Counted from the first letter of the stretch, positions 8,384-16,925 are shown. The stretch is DNA of 64,000 bases from Syntrophomonadaceae bacterium (GCA_018333865.1 JAGXSE010000057.1:41792-105791); one strand, 5' to 3'. Program-made: numbers and translations. Notes: a model not told the origin generated them from the sequence alone.

Positions 8384-9387
8384 GAAGCTTCACCTCGGTT
8401 CTGTTTGGATTTCAATGCCTGCAGGATTTTTTCCGGTGTAGCCGGCAACTCCGTTATCCGCACACCAACAGCGTTATAAATAGCGTTTAGAATCGCCGGG
8501 GCAACAGGGATTATGGCTGGCTCGCCGATCCCTTTGGCCCCGTAAGGACCGCTTGGTTCTGCCGCTTCGACGATAATGGTTTCTAACTCAGGCACATCCA
8601 TCACAGTTGGGATCAGATATTTTGCAAAAGAAGGGTTCTGGATGCGGCCCTGGTCCAGATTAACCTCCTCAATCAAGGCATAGCCTGTTCCTTGGGCCAC
8701 ACCCCCGCCAATCTGACCCTCCACGCCGGCCCGGTATACGGCCCGGCCTACATCGTGGGCCGCCACTATCCGCAACACTTCTACTACACCGGTATTCGTA
8801 TCTACCTCCACCTCCGCAATATGGGTGGCAAAGGCATAGGGCCAATAGGGAGCCCCCTGCCCTGTTTCCGGATCCAGTTTCGTGGTATGGGCCGTAAAGA
8901 TCCCTTCTCCCACCGGCTGCCGGCCCTCAGCCCAAGCCAGGGCCGCCAGTTCACGGAGAGCAATCCTTTTGGCGGGGAAACCCTTCACCTGAACAAATCC
9001 GTCTCGCGGCACCAGGCCATCCAGGGTGTTCACCTTTAGCTCTCTTTGCGCTAATTGCAATAAGGGTTTCAAGGCTTCTGCCGCCGCTTGGCCTACGGCA
9101 TTGCCGGTGTTATAGGTTTGGCGGGTGGCGGCAGTAGTCCCGGTATCGGGGGTAATCCTGGTATCAGCAGTAATTACGGTCACGTCCTCTACCCGAAGGC
9201 CGAGCACCTCGGCTGCAATAATGGCAAAAACGGTGCTGGAACCCTGGCCGCAGTCCACTGCCCCGGTCCTTATTGTCGCTGTCCCACTCGGGTGGATTTC
9301 TACAAATGCCCGGGAGACATCAGGAAAACCGTTGCCATAGCCAGTGCCGTAAAAGATGGAGGCCATGCCAACACCCCGCTTTTTCAT
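8380..9387 (-). CDS. Molybdopterin-binding subunit, C-terminal half (NdhM-like medium subunit)
   Basis: These 335 residues match the second half of xanthine-dehydrogenase-family molybdenum subunits. It opens at the MKKRGVGMASIFYG motif, has the Moco contact VDCGQGSSTVFA and TPDTGTTAATRQT, and carries the catalytic-glutamate motif YGAKGIGEPAI near the end. The first half is a separate gene 16 bp upstream. AAGGAGG nine bases before the ATG shows it has its own translation start. The same division occurs in nicotinate dehydrogenase of Eubacterium barkeri (NdhL about 425, NdhM about 330 residues). Those sizes nearly equal these two, but the substrate here is unknown and purines are likelier from context. 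The stop overlaps the next gene. Confidence 0.88.
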   Translation of the reverse strand: MKKRGVGMASIFYGTGYGNGFPDVSRAFVEIHPSGTATIRTGAVDCGQGSSTVFAIIAAEVLGLRVEDVTVITADTRITPDTGTTAATRQTYNTGNAVGQAAAEALKPLLQLAQRELKVNTLDGLVPRDGFVQVKGFPAKRIALRELAALAWAEGRQPVGEGIFTAHTTKLDPETGQGAPYWPYAFATHIAEVEVDTNTGVVEVLRIVAAHDVGRAVYRAGVEGQIGGGVAQGTGYALIEEVNLDQGRIQNPSFAKYLIPTVMDVPELETIIVEAAEPSGPYGAKGIGEPAIIPVAPAILNAIYNAVGVRITELPATPEKILQALKSKQNRGEAS

Positions 9388-9403
9388 CTTCTCCGCCCTC
9401 CTT

Positions 9404-10699
9404 TCACCGGAGCTTTTCCGTCAGAAATCTATTACAGATCTTTTCTATATCCCATCCCATTCTATGAGCTGCCTCTGTCATGGTCTGGCGCAGGCCAACA
9501 CTGGTTTCCAGCACCTGCCCTGTGGCGGTAACGCTGCCCTCAGTAAAGGCGTTACGCCAACGGACGGCAAAGGGGTGCAGGCCCAGTTTCTCAGCGATCC
9601 GGTCCATCTGGGCCTCATAAGCAACTGCCGGCTGAGTTGCTCCAAAACCCCGCATCGCTCCGGCAAAGGGGTTATTGGTATAAACGGCATAAACATCGAT
9701 CTTGACGTTAGGCACCAGATAGGGTCCGGTGGCATGGACCGCCGCCTTGCGCAGGACGTTAGGGCCCCAGGAGGCATATGCCCCCGTATCCCCCACGATC
9801 TTAGCCTCCACAGCCGTTAAACGGCCTTCCCGGTCAGCTCCGGTCTTATATCGCATCACCATCGGGTGGCGTTTGCTGTGGGCTAAAAAAGACTCCTCCC
9901 GGCTGCAGACCATTTTTACCGGGCACCTGGTTTTCAGAGCCAAAAGCCCGGCCTGGATCTGCAGGGTCATGTCCTCCCGGCCGCCAAAGGCACCGCCCAC
10001 AGCAGGCGTAATGACCTGAATCCGTTCTTCCGGCAGGTTTAAGGCGCGGGATAGCTCTGTCCTGTCCCAGTGGGGATACTGGGTAGCTACTTGCAACACC
10101 AGGTGACCCTCATGGTTAAACTCCGCCAGCACGGCTTCCGGCTGCAGGAAGGCATGGTCCACCATTTGAGTCCGGTAGGTATCCTCAACTACTACTGTCG
10201 CCTGGGCAAAGCCCTCCTCGATATCTCCTTTGCGGATCTTCAGGTGATAGGCAATATTCCCCTCCGGATGGACCTGTGGTGCGCCCGGCTCCATGGCTGC
10301 CAGTGGATCAAATACGGCCGGCAACGGGACCAATTCCACCTTAATCTGTCGCAGGGCTTCCTCAGCTGCCGTCAGGGTATCGGCAGCCACGGCGGCAATC
10401 ACGTCATTCACCGAGCGCACCACTTCCAAAGCCAGGACAGGCTGATGGGGGATAACCACCCCGTGGCCGTTATGTCCGGGCACATCGGCTGCTGTCAGCA
10501 CCGCCCTCACCCCGGGCACCCGGCGGGCCTGCTCAGTATCAAGCGCAACTATCCGGGCGTGAGCCACCGGACTGTACAAGAGTTTGCCGTATAGCATCCC
10601 TTTGGCCGACAGGTCCCCTGGAAACTTTATTTTACCAGTGACCTTATCCAGGGCGTCTACTTTCCTGGGGGAGCTGCCAATCCCGCGGTTATATGCCAA
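9404..10699 (-). CDS. Molybdopterin-binding subunit, N-terminal half (NdhL-like large subunit)
   Basis: These 431 residues match the first half of the Mo subunit of the xanthine dehydrogenase family. Motifs include DKVTGKIKFPGDL at the start, FLQPEAVLAEF, VGGAFGGREDMT (Moco contact) and GAMRGFGATQ. It ends at a genuine TGA soon after the conserved MGW region. TTG at 10699 was chosen because AGGTGA lies five bases before it and the protein then begins AYNRGIGSSPRKVDALDK like full-length relatives. A longer frame to 10795 would run into the intergenic repeat. It has no FeS or FAD partner gene of its own nearby and may use those of the upstream xdh genes, as the four-subunit nicotinate dehydrogenase does. 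That sharing is inference. Confidence 0.88.
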   Translation of the reverse strand: MAYNRGIGSSPRKVDALDKVTGKIKFPGDLSAKGMLYGKLLYSPVAHARIVALDTEQARRVPGVRAVLTAADVPGHNGHGVVIPHQPVLALEVVRSVNDVIAAVAADTLTAAEEALRQIKVELVPLPAVFDPLAAMEPGAPQVHPEGNIAYHLKIRKGDIEEGFAQATVVVEDTYRTQMVDHAFLQPEAVLAEFNHEGHLVLQVATQYPHWDRTELSRALNLPEERIQVITPAVGGAFGGREDMTLQIQAGLLALKTRCPVKMVCSREESFLAHSKRHPMVMRYKTGADREGRLTAVEAKIVGDTGAYASWGPNVLRKAAVHATGPYLVPNVKIDVYAVYTNNPFAGAMRGFGATQPAVAYEAQMDRIAEKLGLHPFAVRWRNAFTEGSVTATGQVLETSVGLRQTMTEAAHRMGWDIEKICNRFLTEKLR

Positions 10700-10743
10700 A
10701 TTAATCACCTGCCATATCCTGTTAAAAGCCAGGAATAAATTTT

Positions 10744-10938
10744 TATCACAGATGCTACCCGCTCTAATACCCCCGCTGCTAAGGAAAGGGGACACACCTG
10801 CTGAAGCTCGGGCTAGTCTTTGGGGACAGGAATGTCCCCAATTAAAGCGGCGGGATAAGAGCGGTTACGCACTGCATTAACTGGCTCTAAGCTTCAGTGG
10901 GGGTAGCAATCCCCCTCTGAAGCCAAGACCCAGTTGAA
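10744..10938. repeat. Structured two-stem repeat, copy 1 (about 195 nt)
   Basis: This full copy of a repeat is also found at 18566-18689. Blocks of 25, 42 and 22 nt are identical between the copies. On the minus strand it folds as an 18-bp stem (AACTGGGTCTTGGCTTCA with TGAAGCTTAGAGCCAGTT, two mismatches). The conserved linker ATGCAGTGCG follows, and then a second stem CCGCTCT/AGAGCGG. The tip of stem 1 here is a GGGGG/CCCCC hairpin. The interior of stem 2 carries an extra hairpin, GGGGACA/TGTCCCC (10822-10839), absent from copy 2. It sits between the FAD-subunit stop and the NdhL-like start, ending 45 nt before the start codon. Confidence 0.85.
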
Positions 10939-10956
10939 CATGCAAAAAACTTTCGT

Positions 10957-11823
10957 CTAGCCCCGGTATACCTCCGGTGTTAACTGATAAAAAAACTCCT
11001 CACCTACACCCCGGATGGCTTCTCGCTTATAGACTGCTGAAGCTCGACTCCCTAGTTTTTCCCGAACGATTTTTTCCAATGTATTTAAGCAGTCTACTAT
11101 TGCTTCTCGCCCCAGAGGCTGTTGATTTAAGACCGCTTCCGCTTCCATAGCCCGGAAGGCTGTGCTGCCTACCGCTCCCAGGGCCAGGCGTGCCTCCTCT
11201 ATCTTCCCGTCTTGGCTCAATACCAGCAAACCGGCCAAACTGATCCGGGCAATAGCCAGGGCCTTGCGGCGCCCCAACTTGACAAAACCGCTCCTGCTCC
11301 CGGCGGGAGGCACCGGAAAACTGATTTTTGTGATCATTTCAAATGGTGCCAGGGTGTTTTTGCCTACCCCAGCCAAAACATCCGCTGCTTTCATCCAACG
11401 GCTGCCGTTTTTCCCGGCCACTTGCACAGTGGCATCCAGCACTAAAAGCGGCGGAATGCTGTCCCCTGCAGGGGAAGCGTTGGCTAAATTGCCGCCGATG
11501 GTCCCTAAGTTGCGGATCTGGACCGAGCCGACTTGCCCGGAGGCTTTAGCCAAAGCAGCGGCGTGCTGCCGCACCAGGGGCTCACTGGCCAACCGGCTGA
11601 AGACAGTCATACTGCCAATGCTGATCATCCCATTATCCAGCTCGATTCTGCGCAGCTCCTCCACCCGGGACAGGTCAATCAGCAATCCGGCAGATTTCTT
11701 GCCTTCCCGCAATTGAATCACCAAATCTGTTCCCCCCGCCAGAATCCTGGCATCCCCGTGAGTGGCCAGCAGCTCGACAGCTTCTTTTATGGTGCCGGGA
11801 GAAACAAACCCGTATGCTCCCAT
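10957..11823 (-). CDS. Xanthine dehydrogenase family FAD-binding subunit
   Basis: This 288-residue subunit carries FAD in molybdenum hydroxylases and passes electrons to NAD or another acceptor. It has the CoxM/XdhB PCMH fold: AGGTDLVIQL near residue 30 and IGGNLANASPAGD near residue 108 hold the FAD, followed by the CO-dehydrogenase-flavoprotein C-terminal domain from about residue 175. The length is typical of the stand-alone subunit. It lies 18 bp after the Mo subunit and completes an FeS-Mo-FAD operon. AAAGGTGGG precedes the ATG. It may also serve the split Mo subunit encoded downstream, which lacks partners of its own. Confidence 0.94.
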   Translation of the reverse strand: MGAYGFVSPGTIKEAVELLATHGDARILAGGTDLVIQLREGKKSAGLLIDLSRVEELRRIELDNGMISIGSMTVFSRLASEPLVRQHAAALAKASGQVGSVQIRNLGTIGGNLANASPAGDSIPPLLVLDATVQVAGKNGSRWMKAADVLAGVGKNTLAPFEMITKISFPVPPAGSRSGFVKLGRRKALAIARISLAGLLVLSQDGKIEEARLALGAVGSTAFRAMEAEAVLNQQPLGREAIVDCLNTLEKIVREKLGSRASAVYKREAIRGVGEEFFYQLTPEVYRG

Positions 11824-11841
11824 GTCATTCCCACCTTTCCT

Positions 11842-14145
11842 TCAGGAGGTTGAAATTGATCTCCCGTGTCCGCTTATGCCAGTTTTGCCCTGGTTCATAA
11901 GCCCGGCCAGCACCCGTTCCAGATTGGCGGGCAGCTCTGTAATCCTAACCCCTACGGCATCGTAGATGGCATTAGTAATGGCCGGAGTAATCGAAATGCA
12001 AACCGCTTCGCCAATCCCTTTTGCCCCAAAGGGCCCGGTTTGCTCCATCACCTCTACTGGAATAGTCGTGACTCGCGGAGCATCGACAGCGGTTGGAATA
12101 ATATAGTTATTAAAATTGAGGGTTTTGGTGATGCCCTTTTCCAGCACTACTTCTTCGGTCAGGGCATAGCCCATACCCATCAATGTACCGCCCTCGGACT
12201 GTCCTTCTAAGCCCTGAAGGTTAATCACCCGGCCGGCATCAGGCAGGGCTACTGTTTCTAACACATCCACCTGGCCGGTAAGGGTATCCACCTCTAACAA
12301 GACCACATGGGCATGGGTGCCGAATACCAGGTGGGGAAGCCCATAGACCCCTGGGATTTCTTTTTCTGCTTTGGGGGCATGAAAACGTCCCATCTCACTG
12401 CACTCTGCCCCACCGGCCAGTATCTTTTCCGCCAGTTGGGCATAGGAAATGCTTTTTCCTCCCACTGCCGCCAAACCTTCGCTCAAGTTGACCTCTTCAA
12501 TGGGGACGCCTAATTCCTCCGCTACAGCCTCTTTTAGCCGTTGCTGCATCTGTTTTCCGGCAATAATAATGGCATTGCCGGCCACATAAACCGAGCGGGA
12601 GGCGGTGGAAGTCCCGGAATCCGGCGTGGCTGCTGTATCGCCGGTCACCACTTCCACCTGATCCGGATGGCAGCCGAGCACCTCCGCCGCCATCTGGGCA
12701 TAAGCAATGCTATTGCCCTGCCCGATTTCCGGACAGCCGACCCCCAGCCGGAAACCGCCGCCGGGGAGCAGCTCAACAACCGCAGTGCCATAATCCGGCA
12801 ATCTAAAGCCCAGGCCGCACCCCTTGATGGCGGCAGCCAGACCAACCCCTCTTTTCTTCCAGGGCCGCGAAGGGTTAGCCTTATAGTTTTCCCGGTTAAT
12901 CCACAGATCGGTTGCTCCTGCAGCAGCCAAAGTTTGCACGGGGCCCATCGCGGTAATCATCTCGTTGCCCAAGGGCCCTTTATCACCCGTTTGCAAGCCG
13001 TTTTTCAGACGGATGGCCAGTCTGTCCATCCCCAGTTTTTCAGCCAGGATCTCCATTTGGGTCTCCATGGCAAAGGTGACCTGGTTCACCCCGAAACCCC
13101 GCATCGCGCCACTGACAGAATTGTTGGTGTAAACACAATAGCCGTCTACCTGTGCGTTAGGGGCCCGGTAAGGGCCGCTGCAGTGTTCCACGGCTGAATT
13201 TAATATGGTGCCGCCAAGGGAAGCATAGGCGCCGGTATCCGAGATAATGGTCACCTGGTGGGCTACCAGGGTGCCGTCTCTGGCAGCCCCGGTTTTCATC
13301 CGGATGGTCATCGGGTGCTTCTTCCAGCCCGACACCACCGATTCTTCCCTATTTAAAATTATTTTTACGGGCCGCCCTGTCTTCAAGGCCAAAAGAGCCA
13401 GGTGAATCTGGATTGTGATTTCGTCCTTGCCGCCAAACCCTCCGCCCACCGGGTTGCCAATCACCCGGATTTTTTCCTTGTCCAGTCCTAAAGAGCGGGC
13501 TATCTGAATCACGTCCCGGTCCGGATAATGGGAACCGCACCAGACGGTGATGAAACCACGATCATCTATCTGGGCTACCCCTCCTTCGGTTTCCAGGAAG
13601 GCAGGCATCACGCAGGAGGTATGGTAGGTGTTTTCCACGATGGCTTCGGCCGAGGCAAAAGCCTTTTCCACGTCTCCGTGGGTCACCGCGGTATGCCGGC
13701 AGATGTTGCCGGAGGCATGAACCTGTGGGGCTTTGGCCTGCATCGCTTCCTCCGGATTGAAGACTCCCGGCAGTTCCTCGTATTCCACCCGGATCAGGTC
13801 CAGGGCCATGGCGGCAATTTCTTTGGATTCGGCGGCAACCAAAGCAACTGCATCACCCATATAGCGCACCTTGTCAGCGCAAAGCACCGGCTGGTCCTGG
13901 ATCACAATTCCATAGCCATTTAGCCCGGGCACATCCTGATGGGTAAGCACCGCCGCTACCCCGGGGAGCCTGGCCGCCTCACCGGTGTCAATGCTCTTGA
14001 TTAAGGCATGGGGATAACGGCTGCGCAGGACACTACCCCATAACATCCCCGGAAAGCTGAGATCAGACATGAACCTGGTTTTTCCCGTCACTTTACCGCC
14101 GGCATCCTGGCGAGGCAGCGGCCTACCTATCCATTTAAAGGCCAT
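11842..14145 (-). CDS. Xanthine dehydrogenase family molybdenum-binding subunit
   Basis: This 767-residue catalytic subunit of a molybdenum hydroxylase probably oxidises hypoxanthine or xanthine. Motifs occur in order: DAGGKVTGKTRFMSDL at the N-terminus, FLETEGGVAQ, VGGGFGGKDE for Moco, GAMRGFGVNQ, CPEIGQGNSIAYAQ, TPDSGTSTASRS and the catalytic glutamate in FGAKGIGEAV. The ATG at 14145 was chosen because AAGGAGG precedes it by eight bases; a GTG six codons earlier abuts the FeS stop and overlaps the ribosome-binding site. It is the central gene of the FeS-Mo-FAD trio. Substrate assignment rests on the adenine deaminase and nucleoside importer nearby; related aldehyde or nicotinate hydroxylases cannot be excluded. 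Confidence 0.93.
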   Translation of the reverse strand: MAFKWIGRPLPRQDAGGKVTGKTRFMSDLSFPGMLWGSVLRSRYPHALIKSIDTGEAARLPGVAAVLTHQDVPGLNGYGIVIQDQPVLCADKVRYMGDAVALVAAESKEIAAMALDLIRVEYEELPGVFNPEEAMQAKAPQVHASGNICRHTAVTHGDVEKAFASAEAIVENTYHTSCVMPAFLETEGGVAQIDDRGFITVWCGSHYPDRDVIQIARSLGLDKEKIRVIGNPVGGGFGGKDEITIQIHLALLALKTGRPVKIILNREESVVSGWKKHPMTIRMKTGAARDGTLVAHQVTIISDTGAYASLGGTILNSAVEHCSGPYRAPNAQVDGYCVYTNNSVSGAMRGFGVNQVTFAMETQMEILAEKLGMDRLAIRLKNGLQTGDKGPLGNEMITAMGPVQTLAAAGATDLWINRENYKANPSRPWKKRGVGLAAAIKGCGLGFRLPDYGTAVVELLPGGGFRLGVGCPEIGQGNSIAYAQMAAEVLGCHPDQVEVVTGDTAATPDSGTSTASRSVYVAGNAIIIAGKQMQQRLKEAVAEELGVPIEEVNLSEGLAAVGGKSISYAQLAEKILAGGAECSEMGRFHAPKAEKEIPGVYGLPHLVFGTHAHVVLLEVDTLTGQVDVLETVALPDAGRVINLQGLEGQSEGGTLMGMGYALTEEVVLEKGITKTLNFNNYIIPTAVDAPRVTTIPVEVMEQTGPFGAKGIGEAVCISITPAITNAIYDAVGVRITELPANLERVLAGLMNQGKTGISGHGRSISTS

Positions 14146-14163
14146 GGACCTTCCCTCCTTCAC

Positions 14164-14625
14164 TCATAGGCTAGCGGCAGCAGTCTTGATCGCTTGCACG
14201 ATCTTCACATATCCCGTGCATCGGCACAGATTCCCGGCAATGGCTTCTTTGATCTCCTGTTCAGAAGGAAGAGGATTTTGCATCAGCAACGCTTTAGCTG
14301 AAAGCACCATACCCGGCGTACAGTAGCCGCACTGGACCGCCCCTTCGGCAATAAAGGCCTCTTGCAACGGATCAAGCTTTCCGTCCTTGGCCAGACCCTC
14401 GATGGTGACCACATTCCGCCCTTTGATCTGACCAACGAGCACCAAGCAGGAATTTACCGCCTGGCCGTCCAGCAAGACCGTGCAGGCACCGCACTCGCCC
14501 TGGCCGCAGCCTTCTTTGGTACCAGTGAAGTCCAGTTCTTCCCGCAAAACATCCACGAGCCGGGCTTTTGGATCCACTGCCAATTCCACCGATAAGCCAT
14601 TTAAAATAAAGGATATTTTCTCCAT
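14164..14625 (-). CDS. Xanthine dehydrogenase family 2Fe-2S subunit
   Basis: This 153-residue electron-transfer subunit carries two [2Fe-2S] clusters. The plant-type cluster uses the cysteines of KEGCGQGECGACTVLL (near residues 39-50) and a later Cys in VNSCLV. The second, helical cluster uses VQCGYCTPGM and NLCRCTGY. Length and domain order are those of the stand-alone small subunit (CoxS/XdhC type). Its stop almost touches the Mo-subunit start, so translation is probably coupled. An AGGAGGGT site precedes the ATG. It is the first gene of the xdh trio and follows carbamate kinase after a gap that contains an inverted repeat. Confidence 0.95.
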   Translation of the reverse strand: MEKISFILNGLSVELAVDPKARLVDVLREELDFTGTKEGCGQGECGACTVLLDGQAVNSCLVLVGQIKGRNVVTIEGLAKDGKLDPLQEAFIAEGAVQCGYCTPGMVLSAKALLMQNPLPSEQEIKEAIAGNLCRCTGYVKIVQAIKTAAASL

Positions 14626-14661
14626 TAGGCACCCTCCTAAAACATCACCTATACGTATGCC

Positions 14662-14690
14662 TGTGACAAGGGGACGGGGTTGCTGTCACA
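14662..14690. repeat. Inverted repeat TGTGACA-N15-TGTCACA
   Basis: Perfect 7-bp arms (14662-14668 and 14684-14690) flank a G-rich centre containing GGGGACGGGG. It lies between carbamate kinase and the FeS subunit gene. It resembles short dispersed palindromes common in clostridial genomes rather than a terminator, since no T-run follows. An operator function is possible but there is no second copy in the window to support it. Confidence 0.6.
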
Positions 14691-14734
14691 TGTGCTTAGC
14701 TCCTGTCCACCGACGACCGGCCGATTACTTCCGG

Positions 14735-15673
14735 CTACAGGATTCGCGTCCCGGTAAGCCCTTTCACCGCCCGGTAAGCATCTAAAAGCGGCCCGATAAT
14801 CGCTTCTTTTCCGCCATTTTCCACAAAACGACAGGCAGCGTCCACTTTCGGCCCCATACTGCCAGGTGGAAACTGGCCTTCAGCCATGTATGCCCTGGCT
14901 TCAGCCAGGGTCATCTTTTCCAAATCCCGTTGGCTTGGTTTGCCAAAGTCTAAGGATACCCGATCAACGCTTGTAAGGATCAGGAAGTTATCAGCACTTA
15001 TGTCCCGGGCCAGCAATTGTCCCGTCAAATCCTTATCGATAACTGCTTCCACTCCCTGCAGCATCCCGTATTCATCCCGCATTACCGGAATGCCCCCACC
15101 GCCGGCGGCAACCACCACATACCCGCTGTCCAATAAAGACTTGATACCGCTTTTTTCGATGATCTCAATGGGAAAGGGAGATGGAACTACCCGCCGCCAA
15201 GCATCATTGCCCACTTGGGTCATCCGGTACCCCTTTTCCTCTGTAAGCCGGGCGGCCTCTGCCGCATTATAATAGGGGCCGACAGGTTTGGTCGGCAGTT
15301 GAAAAGCCGGGTCTGCCGGGTCAACCAAGACCTGAGTCACCACTGAAATAACATTAATATTAATTCCTGCCGATTTAAACCCGTTACCCAGTTTTTGTTG
15401 GATAGCATAACCAATCGAACCCTGGGTATTCGAGACACAGACATCCAGCGGCATGGCAGGCACAGTGTCTTTGGCCAGTTCATTCTTTAATAAAATGTTC
15501 CCGACCTGGGGTCCGTTGCCATGGGTGATCAGGACCCGGTAGCCTTCTTGGACCAAGGCCACCACGCTTTGACACACCCGCTCCACATTGCTCAGCTGTT
15601 CGGCAAAAGTCCCTTTTTGATTGGCCATGATGATTGCATTTCCCCCAAAGGCCATCACAACCGTGTTTCCCAT
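14735..15673 (-). CDS. arcC: Carbamate kinase (EC 2.7.2.2)
   Basis: This 312-residue cytoplasmic kinase transfers phosphate from carbamoyl phosphate to ADP, giving ATP, CO2 and ammonia. That is the substrate-level phosphorylation step at the end of fermentative purine or arginine breakdown. Family motifs are visible: MAFGGNAI at the N-terminus, LITHGNGPQVGNI, VVAAGGGGIPV and PPGSMGPKVDAACRF near the end. The ATG at 15673 is preceded by GGGGGAG and gives the usual family length; an in-frame extension to 15757 lacks family similarity. The E. coli homologue YqeA lies in the comparable xdh-yge-ssnA region. The carbamoyltransferase that would supply its substrate is not in the window. Confidence 0.95.
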   Translation of the reverse strand: MGNTVVMAFGGNAIIMANQKGTFAEQLSNVERVCQSVVALVQEGYRVLITHGNGPQVGNILLKNELAKDTVPAMPLDVCVSNTQGSIGYAIQQKLGNGFKSAGININVISVVTQVLVDPADPAFQLPTKPVGPYYNAAEAARLTEEKGYRMTQVGNDAWRRVVPSPFPIEIIEKSGIKSLLDSGYVVVAAGGGGIPVMRDEYGMLQGVEAVIDKDLTGQLLARDISADNFLILTSVDRVSLDFGKPSQRDLEKMTLAEARAYMAEGQFPPGSMGPKVDAACRFVENGGKEAIIGPLLDAYRAVKGLTGTRIL

Positions 15674-15777
15674 CTTTCTCCCCCATTCTTGTCTAACTCG
15701 GTTCAAGTGTTTGAGATGACATACCATTTTTTGCTCCAGCTCCTGACCACTGCCCACTGACTACTGATTACACCACC

Positions 15778-16506
15778 CTATTTTCTCACCAAGGTAAATT
15801 CATACTTGTCACCCCGGTAGTATTGGCGGCCAAAATTGATCGCCTTGTCATTCTCGTCATACAGTACGCCTTCTATAAAGATCATTGGGGTTAAGGCATC
15901 GACTCCCAAGAGCTTAGCAACTGCCTTCGGCGGCAAAACAGCGTTTACCCGCGAGATAAATTGCTTGGGCTTGTATGGAGTGAACATTCTGATGAATTCG
16001 GTTAAGGAGTGGCAGCGGCTCCTCCCTTTTAACAAGGACTCATTGGTCAATAGCCAAAGGGGAATAACGTCATAACAGTAAACTACCGGTTCTCCATCCG
16101 CCAAGCGCAGGCTTTCCACAACATAAGCATGGGAGCTAGGGTCCAGCTCCAGCGCTGCGGCAATAATGGGATCCAGCCGCTCCTGATAGATTTTAACTAT
16201 CTTGTCTTCAGCTTTTTTTCCGGCATTCTGAATGGTGCTAAAGAGGCTATCCAGCTTTTCCATCCCGGCGATCACTTTTTTGGGCTCTTTTTTGAGAAAG
16301 GACCCTACCCCGTGGCGGCGGGAAAGAATGCCCTCTTTTTCCAATATTGACAAGGCCTCCCTCAGCGTCCCCCGGCTCACACCCAGCTCATTGGCTAGCT
16401 CTGGCTCTGACGGCAGCTGCTGTCCGGCAAGATATAACCCTTCCGAAATTCTCCGCTTGAATTCGTTGGCTATTTCCATATACAGGGGCGACCTTGCTTG
16501 ATACAT
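15778..16506 (-). CDS. GntR-family transcriptional regulator with UTRA domain (HutC subfamily)
   Basis: This 242-residue regulator has an N-terminal winged helix, about residues 5-72 (SPLYMEIANEFKRRISEG, ELGVSRGTLREALSILEKEG, the wing RRHGVGSFL). A C-terminal UTRA ligand-sensing domain follows (about 95-240; VVYCYDVIPLWL, FIEGVLYDENDKAINFG, closing YRGDKYEF). Such proteins usually repress until they bind a pathway metabolite. It is the only regulator gene in the cluster, upstream of carbamate kinase and downstream of ssnA, so a purine-related effector is likely by inference. The ribosome-binding site is TAGGAGGTAT. The operator is not identified; the 17-bp palindrome at 25414 is one candidate. 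Confidence 0.92.
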   Translation of the reverse strand: MYQARSPLYMEIANEFKRRISEGLYLAGQQLPSEPELANELGVSRGTLREALSILEKEGILSRRHGVGSFLKKEPKKVIAGMEKLDSLFSTIQNAGKKAEDKIVKIYQERLDPIIAAALELDPSSHAYVVESLRLADGEPVVYCYDVIPLWLLTNESLLKGRSRCHSLTEFIRMFTPYKPKQFISRVNAVLPPKAVAKLLGVDALTPMIFIEGVLYDENDKAINFGRQYYRGDKYEFTLVRK

Positions 16507-16710
16507 AATACCTCCTATGCAAACAAAACAGCCTAAGATTTGAACACCAGCCCAAATGCTGCAAATACCTCACGCAAAGACAAACAAGCGGCCCTGGGGA
16601 CACCTTTGGATTGATACTTTAGTACCTTACGGTTTTAGAACTGCAATAAAAAACAAGTTGTTATTGGGTTGTGGGCGAAGCCCTCTTGGGTATATCCTCT
16701 CAGTATTCTC
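16507..16710. other. Gene-free stretch upstream of the GntR gene
   Basis: No gene, terminator or recognised RNA is seen. A GGTTGTGGGCGAAGCCC segment at 16667-16683 recurs almost exactly at 17155-17171. These segments bracket the two tandem arrays at 16711-17093 and may mark the ends of one repeat island. Confidence 0.5.
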
Positions 16711-16925
16711 ATTCCCCTCCCGTGGAGGGGTGGTGCGAAGCACCGGGGTGGTTATTCCCCTCCATTGGAGGGGTGGTGCGAAGCACCGGGGTGGTTATTC
16801 CCCTCCATTGGAGGGGTGGTGCGAAGCACCGGGGTGGTTATTCCCCTCCATTGGAGGGGTGGTGCGAAGCACCGGGGTGGTTATTCCCCTCCATTGGAGG
16901 GGTGGTGCGAAGCACCGGGGTGGTT
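16711..16925 (+). repeat. Tandem array, five copies of a 43-bp hairpin repeat
   Basis: Five head-to-tail units of exactly 43 bp start at 16711, 16754, 16797, 16840 and 16883. Units 2-5 are identical and unit 1 differs by three bases in one loop. Each unit contains two hairpins: CCCCTCC-loop-GGAGGGG and GGTGC-gaa-GCACC, then GGGGTGGTT. There are no unique spacers, so it is not CRISPR. It lies between the GntR gene and ssnA in the purine cluster. Confidence 0.95.

Noticed and set aside
9387..9406. Selenocysteine or stop-codon read-through joining the two halves of the Mo subunit
   Set aside because: Reading through the TGA continues in a frame different from that of the second half, and the second half has its own strong ribosome-binding site.
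10700..10795. N-terminal extension of the NdhL-like subunit
   Set aside because: The extra 32 codons overlap the structured repeat and are unlike family N-termini; TTG at 10699 has a proper Shine-Dalgarno.
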